Source: JAEUMG01 sp963805405
GTDB taxonomy: Bacteria > Pseudomonadota > Alphaproteobacteria > Rhizobiales > Aestuariivirgaceae
DNA: 64,000 bases
Direction of reading: 5' to 3'
NCBI GenBank assembly: GCA_963805405.1
Contig: CAWDUC010000004.1
Location: 1-64,000 of the forward strand
Shown in pieces: positions 24,889 through 33,942 of this stretch. A model generated the notes under the pieces. That model made no database searches. It was not told where the DNA came from and was given only the letters and a program-made list of their open reading frames with translations. Numbering within the stretch: position 1 is the stretch's first letter; every line of letters starts with the position of its first letter. The position numbers and the translations under genes are program-made.

Positions 24889-26649
24889 ATGGGCGTGAAG
24901 CGAAAGACGAAGGTCGATCCTATCACGCTCTCTGTCGTTCGGGGCGTCCTCGAAACAACGCAACGGGAAATGACATTATCGCTTGAGAAGACCGCTCGAT
25001 CCTCGGTCTTCAACCTCGCGCATGACTATTCGACCGCGCTTTTCAATGCAAAGCCGGAGATGATTCTCCAGGGCCAGGATATTCCGATTCATCTCGGTTC
25101 CCTGATCCCGGCCATGAAGTCGGTCGCCAAGTTCTTCGGCGACGATATCCACGAAGGCGATCTCATCCTTCACAATGATCCGGCATTCGGCGGCAGCCAT
25201 GCGATCGACACCTGCATGTACAAGCCGGTCTTCTACAAGGGCAAGCTTGCATATTGGACGGTGTGCAAGGGGCACCTGACGGATATCGGCGGCCCCGTGC
25301 CTGCTGGCTATAACCCCAATGCAAAGGAGATTTATGCAGAGTGTCTCCGTATCCCGCCGGTCAAGATCTGGGATCGCGGTAAGCCGAGGCACGACGTACT
25401 CAATCTGATATTCACCAATATGCGCGCGAGGCGCGATCAGGAGGGAGACTTCAACGCGCTCATCGGTGCGTGCCAGGTTGGCGAGCGGAATCTCCTCAAC
25501 ATGCTGGAAAAGTATGGGGAGAAGACGGTCAATAGCTGCATCGATGAATTGCTCGATATGGCCGATCGCCATATGCGCGACCTCATTCGAACGGTCCCGG
25601 ACGGCACTTATGAAGGCGTGGCGATCCTTGAGGATGCGGGTCACGGGTTTGGCGATTTCGAGATCAAGGCAAAGGTGACGATCAAGAAGGACGCTTGTCA
25701 CATTGCGATCTCGAGCCCGCCGCAAATTCCCTACTTCATCAACTCCTATGAAGGGAACTCGCATTCAGGCGTCTATCTCGGCCTGATGATGTTTGCGGCA
25801 TTGCCGCCGCCCTACAATGAGGGACTTTATCGCTGCGTGACAGTCGATTTCGGGCCCAAGGGCACGATCTGCAACGCGCAGGAGCCGGCGCCGCATATGA
25901 ACTGCACGACGACGCCGATGGAGACGTTGACGGACGCCGTCAGGTTGGCGTTCGAGAGGGCCATGCCATCGAAGGTCGCTGCCTCCTGGGGTCATGCGAA
26001 CGGACTCAATATCGCTGGATGGGACACGCGCACGAATGAGGAATTCGTGACCATGGTACTTGCGACCATCATCTCGGGCGGCGGCGCCACGCCGCAGCAG
26101 GACGGGTGGCATGCCGTCGGTCCTGAATGTTGCTTCGGTGCATTGACATCCGGTGATGTGGAACTTCTCGAATACTCATACCCGATCATAATCCACAGAT
26201 ATGCGCTGATGACTGACTCTGGCGGTGCCGGAAAGTTCCGCGGCGGTTCGGGAACCGCGTGGGAAGTCGAGCCTGTCGACAGGGACATGTTGTGCATCGG
26301 TTTTGGCGAGGGGCGCCGCATACCTGCCATGGGTGCGGCCGGCGCGTATTCGCGCGATGTCGATTCCAAGGTCGGGCGGGTCGAACTCAAGAAATCCGGG
26401 AAGATCGAGGTCATCCGCAAGAACATCCTGGAGACGATCAAGCCCGGTGACACCGTAACCAATATGAATCCGGGCGGTGGCGGCTACGGAAATCCATTTG
26501 AACGGCCGATAGACAAGGTCATCTGGGATGTCAGGAACAGACTGGTGTCGATCGCGGGAGCGCAGCGCGACTATGGCGTGGTGATCGCCAATCCCGAAAC
26601 GCTCGAAGTCGACGTTTCGGCTACCCAGCGTTTGCGTGCGGGGAGCTAG
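24889..26649 (+). CDS. hyuB: Hydantoinase/oxoprolinase HyuB-type subunit
   Basis: About 586 residues from an ATG with GGGAG upstream; a start ten codons earlier is less likely. HyuB hallmarks are LSVVRGVLETTQREMTLSLE, the HDYSTALFNA-like segment, GDLILHNDPAFGGSHAIDTC, GHLTDIGGPVPAGYNP and the Gly-rich end NPGGGGYGNPFERP. With HyuA it forms a large ATP-dependent enzyme that hydrolyses cyclic amides (hydantoins, 5-oxoproline, and in related systems caprolactam or N-methylhydantoin). It lies in the same operon as pxpABC, so two unrelated ATP-dependent lactam-opening enzymes are co-expressed. Cytosolic. Confidence 0.87.
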   Translation: MGVKRKTKVDPITLSVVRGVLETTQREMTLSLEKTARSSVFNLAHDYSTALFNAKPEMILQGQDIPIHLGSLIPAMKSVAKFFGDDIHEGDLILHNDPAFGGSHAIDTCMYKPVFYKGKLAYWTVCKGHLTDIGGPVPAGYNPNAKEIYAECLRIPPVKIWDRGKPRHDVLNLIFTNMRARRDQEGDFNALIGACQVGERNLLNMLEKYGEKTVNSCIDELLDMADRHMRDLIRTVPDGTYEGVAILEDAGHGFGDFEIKAKVTIKKDACHIAISSPPQIPYFINSYEGNSHSGVYLGLMMFAALPPPYNEGLYRCVTVDFGPKGTICNAQEPAPHMNCTTTPMETLTDAVRLAFERAMPSKVAASWGHANGLNIAGWDTRTNEEFVTMVLATIISGGGATPQQDGWHAVGPECCFGALTSGDVELLEYSYPIIIHRYALMTDSGGAGKFRGGSGTAWEVEPVDRDMLCIGFGEGRRIPAMGAAGAYSRDVDSKVGRVELKKSGKIEVIRKNILETIKPGDTVTNMNPGGGGYGNPFERPIDKVIWDVRNRLVSIAGAQRDYGVVIANPETLEVDVSATQRLRAGS

Positions 26650-26654
26650 GAAGC

Positions 26655-28736
26655 ATGCGCACGAAATATCGCCTGGGGATCGATGCTGGCGGCACTTTTA
26701 CAGATTTTGTGATTGCCGATCGTGCCTCGGGAGAAGTGAAGCTCTTCAAGGCGCTCTCGACGCCTTCCGATCCCACCTTGGCAATCGAGAACGGCCTCAA
26801 ACTCATTGCCGAAGATTTCGGAACCGATCCATCGCATGTCGTCTCCAATTGCGATCTGTGCATCAATGGGACGACGGTTGGGTTAAACGCGCTTATCACG
26901 CATCGGGGCGGAAAGACCGGTCTTATCTGCACCTCGGGTCACGAAGATTCGATCGAAATCCGTAACGGGCATAAGGAAGACGGCTATCGCTACGATCCGG
27001 AATATCCCGCAGCCGTGATGCTTGTGCCGCGATACTTGCGCAAGGGCGTGCGCGAGCGCGTTTTGTCGGACGCGTCCATTCGCACGCCGATGGAAGAGGC
27101 GGATGTTCGAGAAGCCTGCGCGCTCTTCGCCAAGGAAGGCGTCGAGACCGTTGCCATCTCGTTTGTGTGGTCGGTCCTCAATCCGGCGCATGAGCGCCGC
27201 GCGGCGGAGATCGTGCGGGAAATGCTGCCGCAGGCGATCCTGACGGTCGGGAGCGAACTCTATCCGCAGATCCGCGAATACACGCGCACCTCGACTGCCG
27301 TTGTGAACGCTTATCTCGCGCCGGTCATGCGGACGTACGTAGCAGCGGTCGATGCCTATTTTCGATCGCTCGGCGCCAAGCAGCCTGTCCGATATTTTCA
27401 GTCAAATGGCGGTCTGGCAATTGGTCAGGTCATGACGGATCGTTCCGTCTATGCCATCAATTCCGGCCCCGCATCCGCGCCACAGGCGGGGCTCTACGTC
27501 TCCGCTCCCTTCAAGCGCAAGAATGTCATCACCGTGGATATGGGCGGGACGTCGTTCGACATCACATTGACCAAGGACGGCCAGACAAACCTCAACAAGA
27601 ATATCGACTTCCTCCGCTACCGCATCGGCGTTCCGATGATACAAGTCGAAACACTGGGGGCGGGCGGCGGTTCGATCGGATGGATCAACTCGCTCGGTAT
27701 CCTGCAGGTCGGCCCGCAATCGGCTGGTGCTGATCCCGGACCCGCCTGTTACGGCGAAGGGGGCATCGAGCCCACGACGTCGGATGCAAATCTCGTGCTC
27801 GGCTATCTCAATCCACAAGGACTGCTCGGCGGCAAGCTGCCGCTCGACCTCGGCAAGGCGCGGCAGGCAATTAAGAGGGTTGCCGATCCGCTTGGCATGT
27901 CGATCGAGCGTGCAGCCTACGGCATGTTCACGATCGTCAACAACAACATGGTCAATGGCATTCGCCGCGTATCCGTCGAGCGCGGTTATGACCCGCGGGA
28001 TTTCGTGCTCGTTGGCGCTGGCGGCGCGACCGCAGCGCATATCACGGCACTTGCGCGGGAGATGGGCATCGACACCATCATCCTGCCCAAGCTCGCATCG
28101 GGGCTTTGTGCTTTTGGGCAGATCATCTCGGACGTGAAATACAACTATATGGCGACCGCTCCTCTGCGCCTCGACAATTCGACGGCGTATAAGCGGATCA
28201 ACACGCTCTTTGGCGACCTCGAAACTCGTGGTGTCCAGCATCTTCATAAGGACGGTTTCAAGAAAGCCGATATAGAAGTCAAACGCAGCCTGGACATGCG
28301 CTATGTCGGGCAGGTTCACGAATGCACGGTCGATATCGACACGTTTGCGATCAGCGAAAAGACGATCGACAAGGTCAAGGACGCTTTCCACAAGCGCCAC
28401 GAGGAACTCTATACTTATTCCGAGCGTCACAACGCGGTCGAGGTCGTCAATATCGAATCGACCCTTTACGGGCATATCGACAAGCCGAAACCGCCCAAGC
28501 TTGGTCGCGGCGCGCCTGTCGCGAAGGCCCTGAAGGGGAACCGCAAAGCGATCTTTCAAGCTTCCGGCAAGGCGACGCGGACGCCCATCTATGATGGAAG
28601 CCTGCTCGGCGCCGGCGCAAGCATCGCGGGACCGGCGATCATCGAAGAGGTGACGACGACGATCGTGATCGAGCCGGGCTGGGCCGCGCGCCTCGATGCG
28701 AGCGGATCCTACATCATCACCAGGAAGCGGAAGTAG
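26655..28736 (+). CDS. hyuA: Hydantoinase/oxoprolinase HyuA-type subunit
   Basis: The 693-residue protein begins GIDAGGTFTDFVI (about 9-21), the phosphate-binding start of the ASKHA-like HyuA family, and continues with INGTTVGLNALITHRGGK, SGPASAPQAGLYVS, VDMGGTSFDITL, ETLGAGGGSIGWI, GPACYGEGG and TSDANLVLGYLNP. These are the ATP and substrate motifs of the phosphorylating half. It is five bases after hyuB. Together they activate a lactam carbonyl with ATP before hydrolysis. The specific substrate cannot be read from sequence. Confidence 0.88.
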   Translation: MRTKYRLGIDAGGTFTDFVIADRASGEVKLFKALSTPSDPTLAIENGLKLIAEDFGTDPSHVVSNCDLCINGTTVGLNALITHRGGKTGLICTSGHEDSIEIRNGHKEDGYRYDPEYPAAVMLVPRYLRKGVRERVLSDASIRTPMEEADVREACALFAKEGVETVAISFVWSVLNPAHERRAAEIVREMLPQAILTVGSELYPQIREYTRTSTAVVNAYLAPVMRTYVAAVDAYFRSLGAKQPVRYFQSNGGLAIGQVMTDRSVYAINSGPASAPQAGLYVSAPFKRKNVITVDMGGTSFDITLTKDGQTNLNKNIDFLRYRIGVPMIQVETLGAGGGSIGWINSLGILQVGPQSAGADPGPACYGEGGIEPTTSDANLVLGYLNPQGLLGGKLPLDLGKARQAIKRVADPLGMSIERAAYGMFTIVNNNMVNGIRRVSVERGYDPRDFVLVGAGGATAAHITALAREMGIDTIILPKLASGLCAFGQIISDVKYNYMATAPLRLDNSTAYKRINTLFGDLETRGVQHLHKDGFKKADIEVKRSLDMRYVGQVHECTVDIDTFAISEKTIDKVKDAFHKRHEELYTYSERHNAVEVVNIESTLYGHIDKPKPPKLGRGAPVAKALKGNRKAIFQASGKATRTPIYDGSLLGAGASIAGPAIIEEVTTTIVIEPGWAARLDASGSYIITRKRK

Positions 28737-28746
28737 CCCGAGGCAG

Positions 28747-29490
28747 ATGGTCCCTTCGCTCACAGCCGAAAACGTCTCCGTTTCCTTCGAGGGCCTGCGC
28801 GCCCTTTCAAATGTAAATCTCGGCGTGCCGCGCGAAAAGATCACCGGCCTCATAGGCCCCAATGGTGCGGGCAAAACCACACTCGTCAATGTCCTGACCG
28901 GCTTTCAGGTGCCGACCGAGGGTGCCGTTATCTTGGATGGCGAGAGGCTTGGTCGCCTGTTGCCCCATAAGATCCGGCGCCGCGGCGTGGCACGCACATT
29001 TCAATCGGGGCGGCTTTTCTCCGACTTGAGCGTTATCGATAATCTTGAAGTGACGGGCGTCGGTCTCGGCCTGCCCCGGAAGCATGCGGCAGATCGCGCC
29101 GCGGCCATGCTGGATTGGATCGGCATCTCACATCTGGCCGAGCGCACCGGGGGCGGACTGCCCTATACCGACGAACGGCGTGTGGCGATCGGCAGAGCCC
29201 TCATGATGGAACCGCACTATCTCCTCCTGGATGAGCCTGCCGCGGGCATGTCTGCGGATGAGGCTCAAGATCTGGCGCGTTTGATCAAGCGCATCATCAC
29301 CGAGAAGAAATGCGGCGTCCTGCTGATCGAGCACAATATCGGGTTGGTGCTCACCATTTGCGATCACATTCATGTGCTGGATTCAGGCGAGATCATCGAA
29401 GCGGGTACCCCCGCTGCGATCAGATCCAGCGAAAAGGTGCGCCATGCGTATATGGGCACCCAAGCAGACGCAGTCGGTGAAGTCCTATGA
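28747..29490 (+). CDS. livG: ABC transporter ATP-binding protein, LivG type
   Basis: About 247 residues from the ATG before VPSLTAENVSVSF. Walker A is GPNGAGKTTL, the Q-loop region TFQSGRLFSDLSV, Walker B LLLDEPAAGM, and the switch His is in IEHNIGL. The signature region reads LPYTDERRVAIGRAL where most relatives have LxxGxQRR, an unusual replacement of the signature Gly that deserves a check. It is one of two ATPases of a branched-chain-amino-acid-type (HAAT) importer and overlaps the next ATPase gene by four bases (ATGA). Confidence 0.87.
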   Translation: MVPSLTAENVSVSFEGLRALSNVNLGVPREKITGLIGPNGAGKTTLVNVLTGFQVPTEGAVILDGERLGRLLPHKIRRRGVARTFQSGRLFSDLSVIDNLEVTGVGLGLPRKHAADRAAAMLDWIGISHLAERTGGGLPYTDERRVAIGRALMMEPHYLLLDEPAAGMSADEAQDLARLIKRIITEKKCGVLLIEHNIGLVLTICDHIHVLDSGEIIEAGTPAAIRSSEKVRHAYMGTQADAVGEVL

Positions 29491-30209
29491 GCCTTCTGGA
29501 AGTCCGCGGCGTCACAGTGCGGTACGGGCAGCTTACGGCGCTGCGGAACACCAGTATCGCGCTCGACGAGGGTGAGACCCTTTTCGTGACGGGCCCAAAT
29601 GGTGCAGGCAAATCGACACTGCTGAAAGCGATAGCGGGTGTGGTCGTGCCGCGTGAGGGAGACGTTCGTCTCGATGGCCGGACGATATCCGGGCGCACTC
29701 CTGAGGATATCGCGCGCATGGGGTTCTCCATGGTTCCGGAAGGGCGCGAGGTGTTTGGCGCGCTGACGATCGAGGAGAACCTGCGGCTCGGCGTTGGGAT
29801 GCGGGCCGACAAGGATCAGGCCGAGCGCGATCTTGAGCAGGTCTATGCGGTTTTTCCGATGCTCCGCGAAAGGCGCGACCGGCACGCGGGTGTCCTGTCC
29901 GGCGGGCAGCAGCAAATGCTTGTCATTGGTCGTGCGCTCATGGCGGGTCCGCGGCTGATAGCGATCGATGAGCCTTCGCTTGGCCTTGCACCCAAAGTGA
30001 TCGATGACGTCTACTCCACTCTATTGAAGCTGCGCGACAAGAGCGGTTTGACGCTCCTCATCGTCGAGCAGAGTGCGACGCGCGCCATGCTGACCGGCGG
30101 CCGGATGATCCTGATGCGATCGGGCGAGGTGGCGCTGGCGGGCGATGCGCGCGAACTTGCCCGGGGTGACACGCTGAGAGCTGCGTATTTCGGATACGGA
30201 GATCATTAA
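29487..30209 (+). CDS. livF: ABC transporter ATP-binding protein, LivF type
   Basis: The 240-residue ATPase has Walker A GPNGAGKSTL, a canonical signature LSGGQQQMLVIGRAL, Walker B LIAIDEPSLGLAP and the switch His-equivalent region IVEQSATRA, where Gln stands just before the expected His position as in many LivF proteins. It forms the ATPase pair with LivG. The stop abuts the GTG of livH directly. Confidence 0.88.
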   Translation: MSLLEVRGVTVRYGQLTALRNTSIALDEGETLFVTGPNGAGKSTLLKAIAGVVVPREGDVRLDGRTISGRTPEDIARMGFSMVPEGREVFGALTIEENLRLGVGMRADKDQAERDLEQVYAVFPMLRERRDRHAGVLSGGQQQMLVIGRALMAGPRLIAIDEPSLGLAPKVIDDVYSTLLKLRDKSGLTLLIVEQSATRAMLTGGRMILMRSGEVALAGDARELARGDTLRAAYFGYGDH

Positions 30210-31124
30210 GTGACCGCAGCGCTCCAGATCTTCTTCGACGCCCTGAGCCTCGGCAGCCTCTACGCACTCGGTGCACTCGGTATCGCGCTGATTTTCGGCG
30301 TCATGCGATTGGTCAATTTTGCGCATGGCGACTACATCGCGTTCTGCGTTTTTGCCCTGCTCTGGCCATCGATTGATGCCGCCGCCATAGTCTTTATCGG
30401 CAATCTGCCGGCGATCATTCTTATCCCATTGGTCATCGCAATTGGAGCGGGATTATCCGTTCTATCGGAGATCATCGTCTTCCGCCGGTTCCGGAATGCC
30501 AATCCTGCGACAATGATGATTGCGTCATTTGCACTCGGATTTGTCATTCGATACTTCCTCCTGATGCTCTATTCGAGCCGGCCGAAGTCCATCGACCTCT
30601 GGCCAAGCTTGAGTTTGCAGATCGAAATTCTCGGCGCGCGCATTCCGCTGCTGCAGGTCATTACGATCTCTACGACGATCATCGTCCTCGTCGCGCTCAC
30701 CGCATTCCTGAAGCGGACTCGCTACGGGCTCGAGATGCGCGCGGCTGCGGAAAATTTCACAATGGCTCGGATGCTCGGCGTGAGGGCGAACAACGTGATC
30801 ATGCTGGCCTTTGCCTTGAGCGGCGCGCTTGCCGCTGCAATCGGCCTCATTCTCGTTACTCAGACCGGCACCGTCGATATCCAAATGGGCGTTTCGGTGA
30901 TGCTGGTGGCGTTCATCGCCACAGTCATTGGCGGGCTTGGAAGTCTTACCGGCGCGGTTGTCGCTGGGTTTCTGATCGGCGGCGCGACCGTCTTGATGCA
31001 GGTCATCCTGCCCATCGACGCCCGGCCGTTTCGGGACGCTTTCGTCTATGGAGCCGTAATCGTCACGCTCATCTGGCGCCCGAATGGACTATTCGCGCCG
31101 AAATCCGCAAAGCAGCGGGTGTGA
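30210..31124 (+). CDS. livH: ABC transporter permease, LivH type
   Basis: A 304-residue permease beginning at a GTG next to the livF stop. The LivH signature is visible in LSLGSLYALGALGIALIFGV and RLVNFAHGDYIAF, followed by about eight membrane helices, including MLVAFIATVIGGLGSLTGAV near the C-terminus. With LivM it forms the channel of the importer in the inner membrane. Confidence 0.88.
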   Translation: MTAALQIFFDALSLGSLYALGALGIALIFGVMRLVNFAHGDYIAFCVFALLWPSIDAAAIVFIGNLPAIILIPLVIAIGAGLSVLSEIIVFRRFRNANPATMMIASFALGFVIRYFLLMLYSSRPKSIDLWPSLSLQIEILGARIPLLQVITISTTIIVLVALTAFLKRTRYGLEMRAAAENFTMARMLGVRANNVIMLAFALSGALAAAIGLILVTQTGTVDIQMGVSVMLVAFIATVIGGLGSLTGAVVAGFLIGGATVLMQVILPIDARPFRDAFVYGAVIVTLIWRPNGLFAPKSAKQRV

Positions 31125-31126
31125 CG

Positions 31127-32173
31127 ATGGCAGCCCGCTCATCGATCCTCGCCAGAACCCTCTCCACACCGATAATCCTCATTGCACTGTTGTTGGCCGT
31201 GGCGCTCATTGCAGTTGCGGTGAAGTCCGGCCCCTTCAATCAGACCGTCATAGACATCTTCATTCGCGTCGTTCTCGTCGTCGGGCTCTATGTCTTTATC
31301 GGAAATTCCGGCGTGATCAGCTTCGGTCACATCGGGTTCACGTGTCTTGGCGCCTATGCAACGGCGTGGCTCACCATTCCGCCGCCAATGAAGAAGATGG
31401 CACTTCCCGGCCTTCCCGACTTTATCCTGAACGCGAAACTGCCGTTTGCTATTTCCATTGTACTTGCAGCGATCTTCGCGGGGATATGCGCCGTAGTTTT
31501 CGGCAAAGTTCTGATGCGCCTTTCGGGAATCGCTGCGTCGATCGCGACATTTGCGATGCTGGCCGTTATCAATCAGGTCTACTCGAATTGGGAGAATGTC
31601 ACCGGAGCGACGAGTTCCGTCGTCGGGATTCCGATCAATCGCAATATCTGGCCGTATGCGATATGCGCATTCGTCGCGGTCGTGATCGCCTATCTCTATT
31701 CGATCTCGCGCTCAGGGCTCGCGCTGCGGTCGGCTCGCGATGAAGCAACGGCTGCAGCCGCCTCCGGCGTCGATATCCCGCGAGAGCGGCTCATCGCCTT
31801 TACGGTAAGCGGCGTCATCATGGGGTTGGGCGGCGCCTTGTATGCACACTCGGTTGGTGTGGTGACGCCTGACACGTTCTATCTGGGACTGACGTTCATC
31901 TGCCTCTCAATGCTGGTGGTCGGTGGGATGAGCAGCCTCTCCGGGGCCGTTCTTGGTGTCGTCATTCTCTCGACAATCATTCAGCTCCTGCGATGGCTGG
32001 AGAAGGGGGTTCCATTGGGCGATGTCACGCTGACCATTCCGAACGGTCTTCAGGAAATCGCCATTGGCATCGTCATGATCGTAATATTGATGTACAGGCC
32101 CTCGGGCCTGACAAGAAACAGAGAGCTGGTCTGGAGAGGCTGGCCCTTCAGGAGGCTTTCCGGAGGCGCATGA
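31127..32173 (+). CDS. livM: ABC transporter permease, LivM type
   Basis: About 348 residues from the ATG; a GTG six bases earlier overlaps the livH stop and is also possible. Features are VLVVGLYVFIGNSGVISFGH and IGFTCLGAYATAWLTIP, typical of the LivM core, then multiple helices and the loop ALRSARDEATAAAASGVDI that contacts the ATPases. Permease partner of LivH. Confidence 0.88.
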   Translation: MAARSSILARTLSTPIILIALLLAVALIAVAVKSGPFNQTVIDIFIRVVLVVGLYVFIGNSGVISFGHIGFTCLGAYATAWLTIPPPMKKMALPGLPDFILNAKLPFAISIVLAAIFAGICAVVFGKVLMRLSGIAASIATFAMLAVINQVYSNWENVTGATSSVVGIPINRNIWPYAICAFVAVVIAYLYSISRSGLALRSARDEATAAAASGVDIPRERLIAFTVSGVIMGLGGALYAHSVGVVTPDTFYLGLTFICLSMLVVGGMSSLSGAVLGVVILSTIIQLLRWLEKGVPLGDVTLTIPNGLQEIAIGIVMIVILMYRPSGLTRNRELVWRGWPFRRLSGGA

Positions 32174-32223
32174 TACTTGTGCGCGTCGGATTGTTATCGT
32201 GCCTTAACATAGTGGAGGAAGTG

Positions 32224-33420
32224 ATGAAAAACCGGAGAAAACTGAGCCTGGGCGCAACCCTTGGCGTTCTGGCATTGTCGGCGACGCTTGCCCATGCCGA
32301 TGACGACAAGATCGTTGTCGGCTTTGCTACGGCCGCATCGGGCTTCATGCAGGCCTATGACAAGCCTGCGCAGGACGCCGCCATGATCCGCATCGACGAG
32401 ATCAACAAGGCGGGTGGCCTGCTCGGCAAGCAAATCGAGGTGGTGACGGCCGACACGAAGACCGATCGCGCAGAAGGTGCGAAGGCCGGTCTGGAAGTCA
32501 TCGACAAAGGGGCCGATCTGGTGATCGTGTCCTGCGATTATGATTTCGGATCGCCGGCGGCATTGGCGGCAGAAGGTGCGGGCAAAGTCTCGTTCTTCCT
32601 GTGCGCTGAATCGATCAAGGCCGGCATCCAGGGCGTGGGCCCGCATTCGTTCTCGGCATCGGTACTCGCGGCCGTCCAGGGCGCTACCATGGCCGAATGG
32701 GCCTACAAGAAGAGGAATGCGCGTAATTTCTATCGCCTGCTCGACACGTGGACCGAGTATAACAAGGGCATTTGCGACGGCTTCGACTGGATGCTGCCGC
32801 GGCTCGAAGGGGCCAAGCTTGTCGGCGAGGATACATTCAAGAACGATGACGCTTCGATTGCAGCCCAGGTCACACGCATAAAGAGCCTGCCGCAGGAACC
32901 GGATGCAATCATGCTGTGCACGATGATGCCCGGTGCGGTATCGGCGATTAAGCAAATCCGTGCAGCCGGCATCAAAGCGCCGATCCTGAACGGTTCGGGC
33001 GTGGACGGCAGCTATTGGCTGAGCGCCGTTCCTGATCTTACGGACTTCATCGTTCCCGTGCAGGGCTCGATCTATGGCGACGATCCGAACCCCGCGGTAA
33101 ATGAATTCAACAAGAAGTACAAGGAAGCGACCGGCGGCGACCCGTCGAGCCAGTATGTCTATCCCGGCTATGTGCTGATCGACGTCTGGTCAAAGGCCGT
33201 CGAGCGGGCAAAGTCGACCGATGCGGACGCCGTCGTGGCGGAACTTGAGAAAATGAAGGACGAGCCGACCCTGTTTGGACCACGGACCTTCACCAACGAG
33301 ATCCATCATCAGAACCGCGGTCGCTATCTGATCGTTGAGACCAAGAACGGAAAGCCCGGCGTGATCGACGAATGGACGATTTCCGAGGCCGTTCCCGTCG
33401 ATTACCTGATCAGTAAGTAG
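32224..33420 (+). CDS. livJ: ABC transporter substrate-binding protein, LivJ type
   Basis: Start fixed by GGAGGA (32212-32217) and a signal peptide, MKNRRKLSLGATLGVLALSA ending TLAHA; the mature protein begins at DDDKIVVG. The product is about 398 residues. The type I periplasmic fold shows in GLLGKQIEVVTADTKTDRAE and PAALAAEGAGKVSFF. It should deliver the substrate of the operon, probably an amino-acid-like cyclic amide, to LivGFHM. It is the last gene; a strong terminator follows 16 bases after the stop. Confidence 0.87.
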   Translation: MKNRRKLSLGATLGVLALSATLAHADDDKIVVGFATAASGFMQAYDKPAQDAAMIRIDEINKAGGLLGKQIEVVTADTKTDRAEGAKAGLEVIDKGADLVIVSCDYDFGSPAALAAEGAGKVSFFLCAESIKAGIQGVGPHSFSASVLAAVQGATMAEWAYKKRNARNFYRLLDTWTEYNKGICDGFDWMLPRLEGAKLVGEDTFKNDDASIAAQVTRIKSLPQEPDAIMLCTMMPGAVSAIKQIRAAGIKAPILNGSGVDGSYWLSAVPDLTDFIVPVQGSIYGDDPNPAVNEFNKKYKEATGGDPSSQYVYPGYVLIDVWSKAVERAKSTDADAVVAELEKMKDEPTLFGPRTFTNEIHHQNRGRYLIVETKNGKPGVIDEWTISEAVPVDYLISK

Positions 33421-33436
33421 AGCTGTCCTATCTCGA

Positions 33437-33468
33437 AGCCCCGCGGCCCAAGGGCTGCGGGGCTTTTT
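33437..33468 (+). terminator. Rho-independent terminator of the lactam operon
   Basis: A GC-rich stem (agccccgcggccc / gggctgcggggct, short aa loop) with a T run. It closes the 13-gene transcript. Confidence 0.9.
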
Positions 33469-33544
33469 ACATATATTGGAGACCCATTCATAAGGCGTTC
33501 AGCTCACAAGTCCCAATTTGCGCCGATCTAAGGGAGGCATAAAA

Positions 33545-33739
33545 ATGATTGCGGCAATGAGCCCTGTCCAGAATGGACACCCCATATCGCCCGGCGTGGT
33601 CTCGCCGCGGTTGCTGGCGGGTGTTGACATGGCGGACGGTGATTTGACTCAGGCGGACCTGTTGCAGTTGTTCGGAGAAATCGACGAGCTGCAGCTTGCC
33701 GGACTTTTCGTCCCGGTCTCCCCGGTCCGAAATGGATAA
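33545..33739 (+). CDS. Possible 64-residue small protein, unsupported by homology
   Basis: The only support is a strong ribosome binding site (AGGGAGG, about nine bases before the ATG). The peptide has an acidic middle (DMADGDLTQADLLQLFGEID) and no recognised motif. It could equally be a decayed fragment or chance. Confidence 0.25.
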   Translation: MIAAMSPVQNGHPISPGVVSPRLLAGVDMADGDLTQADLLQLFGEIDELQLAGLFVPVSPVRNG

Positions 33740-33779
33740 GGCGTCCTGACGAGCGACCAGCGGTCGCGCCTCGTGTATA

Positions 33780-33817
33780 GCCGGGCACGCCACCTTTTCA
33801 GAACCGAGATGCCCGGC
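33780..33817. repeat. Inverted repeat in the rhaI-livJ gap
   Basis: gccgggca at 33780-33787 pairs perfectly with tgcccggc at 33810-33817 across a 22-base loop. There is no T run, so it is not a standard terminator; it might protect 3' ends of the convergent transcripts. Confidence 0.45.
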
Positions 33818-33942
33818 GTGGGCTGGCCGGGGGGTGAGGGGCATTCCGACCTGGGAATTCAGGGGCTTCGCGCATCATTTCTCACGCGCGCTGAAAGTGA
33901 CCTATTGGCCGAGGGCCTGATAGGCCCGTAGCTTCCTCGGAT

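Larger units (their letters stand above)
33469..33942. other. Largely non-coding gap with a weak small reading frame and an inverted repeat
   Basis: This 474-bp gap lies between the end of the lactam operon and the 3' end of rhaI. Apart from the small frame at 33545-33739 and an inverted repeat at 33780-33817, I see nothing recognisable. In particular there is no trace of rhaU or rhaK. Confidence 0.5.

Noticed and set aside
27402..28889. Minus-strand open frame of 495 codons opposite hyuA
   Set aside because: It lies wholly opposite a clear HyuA gene and the start of livG, has no family motif and a His/Arg-rich composition typical of antisense frames in GC-rich DNA.
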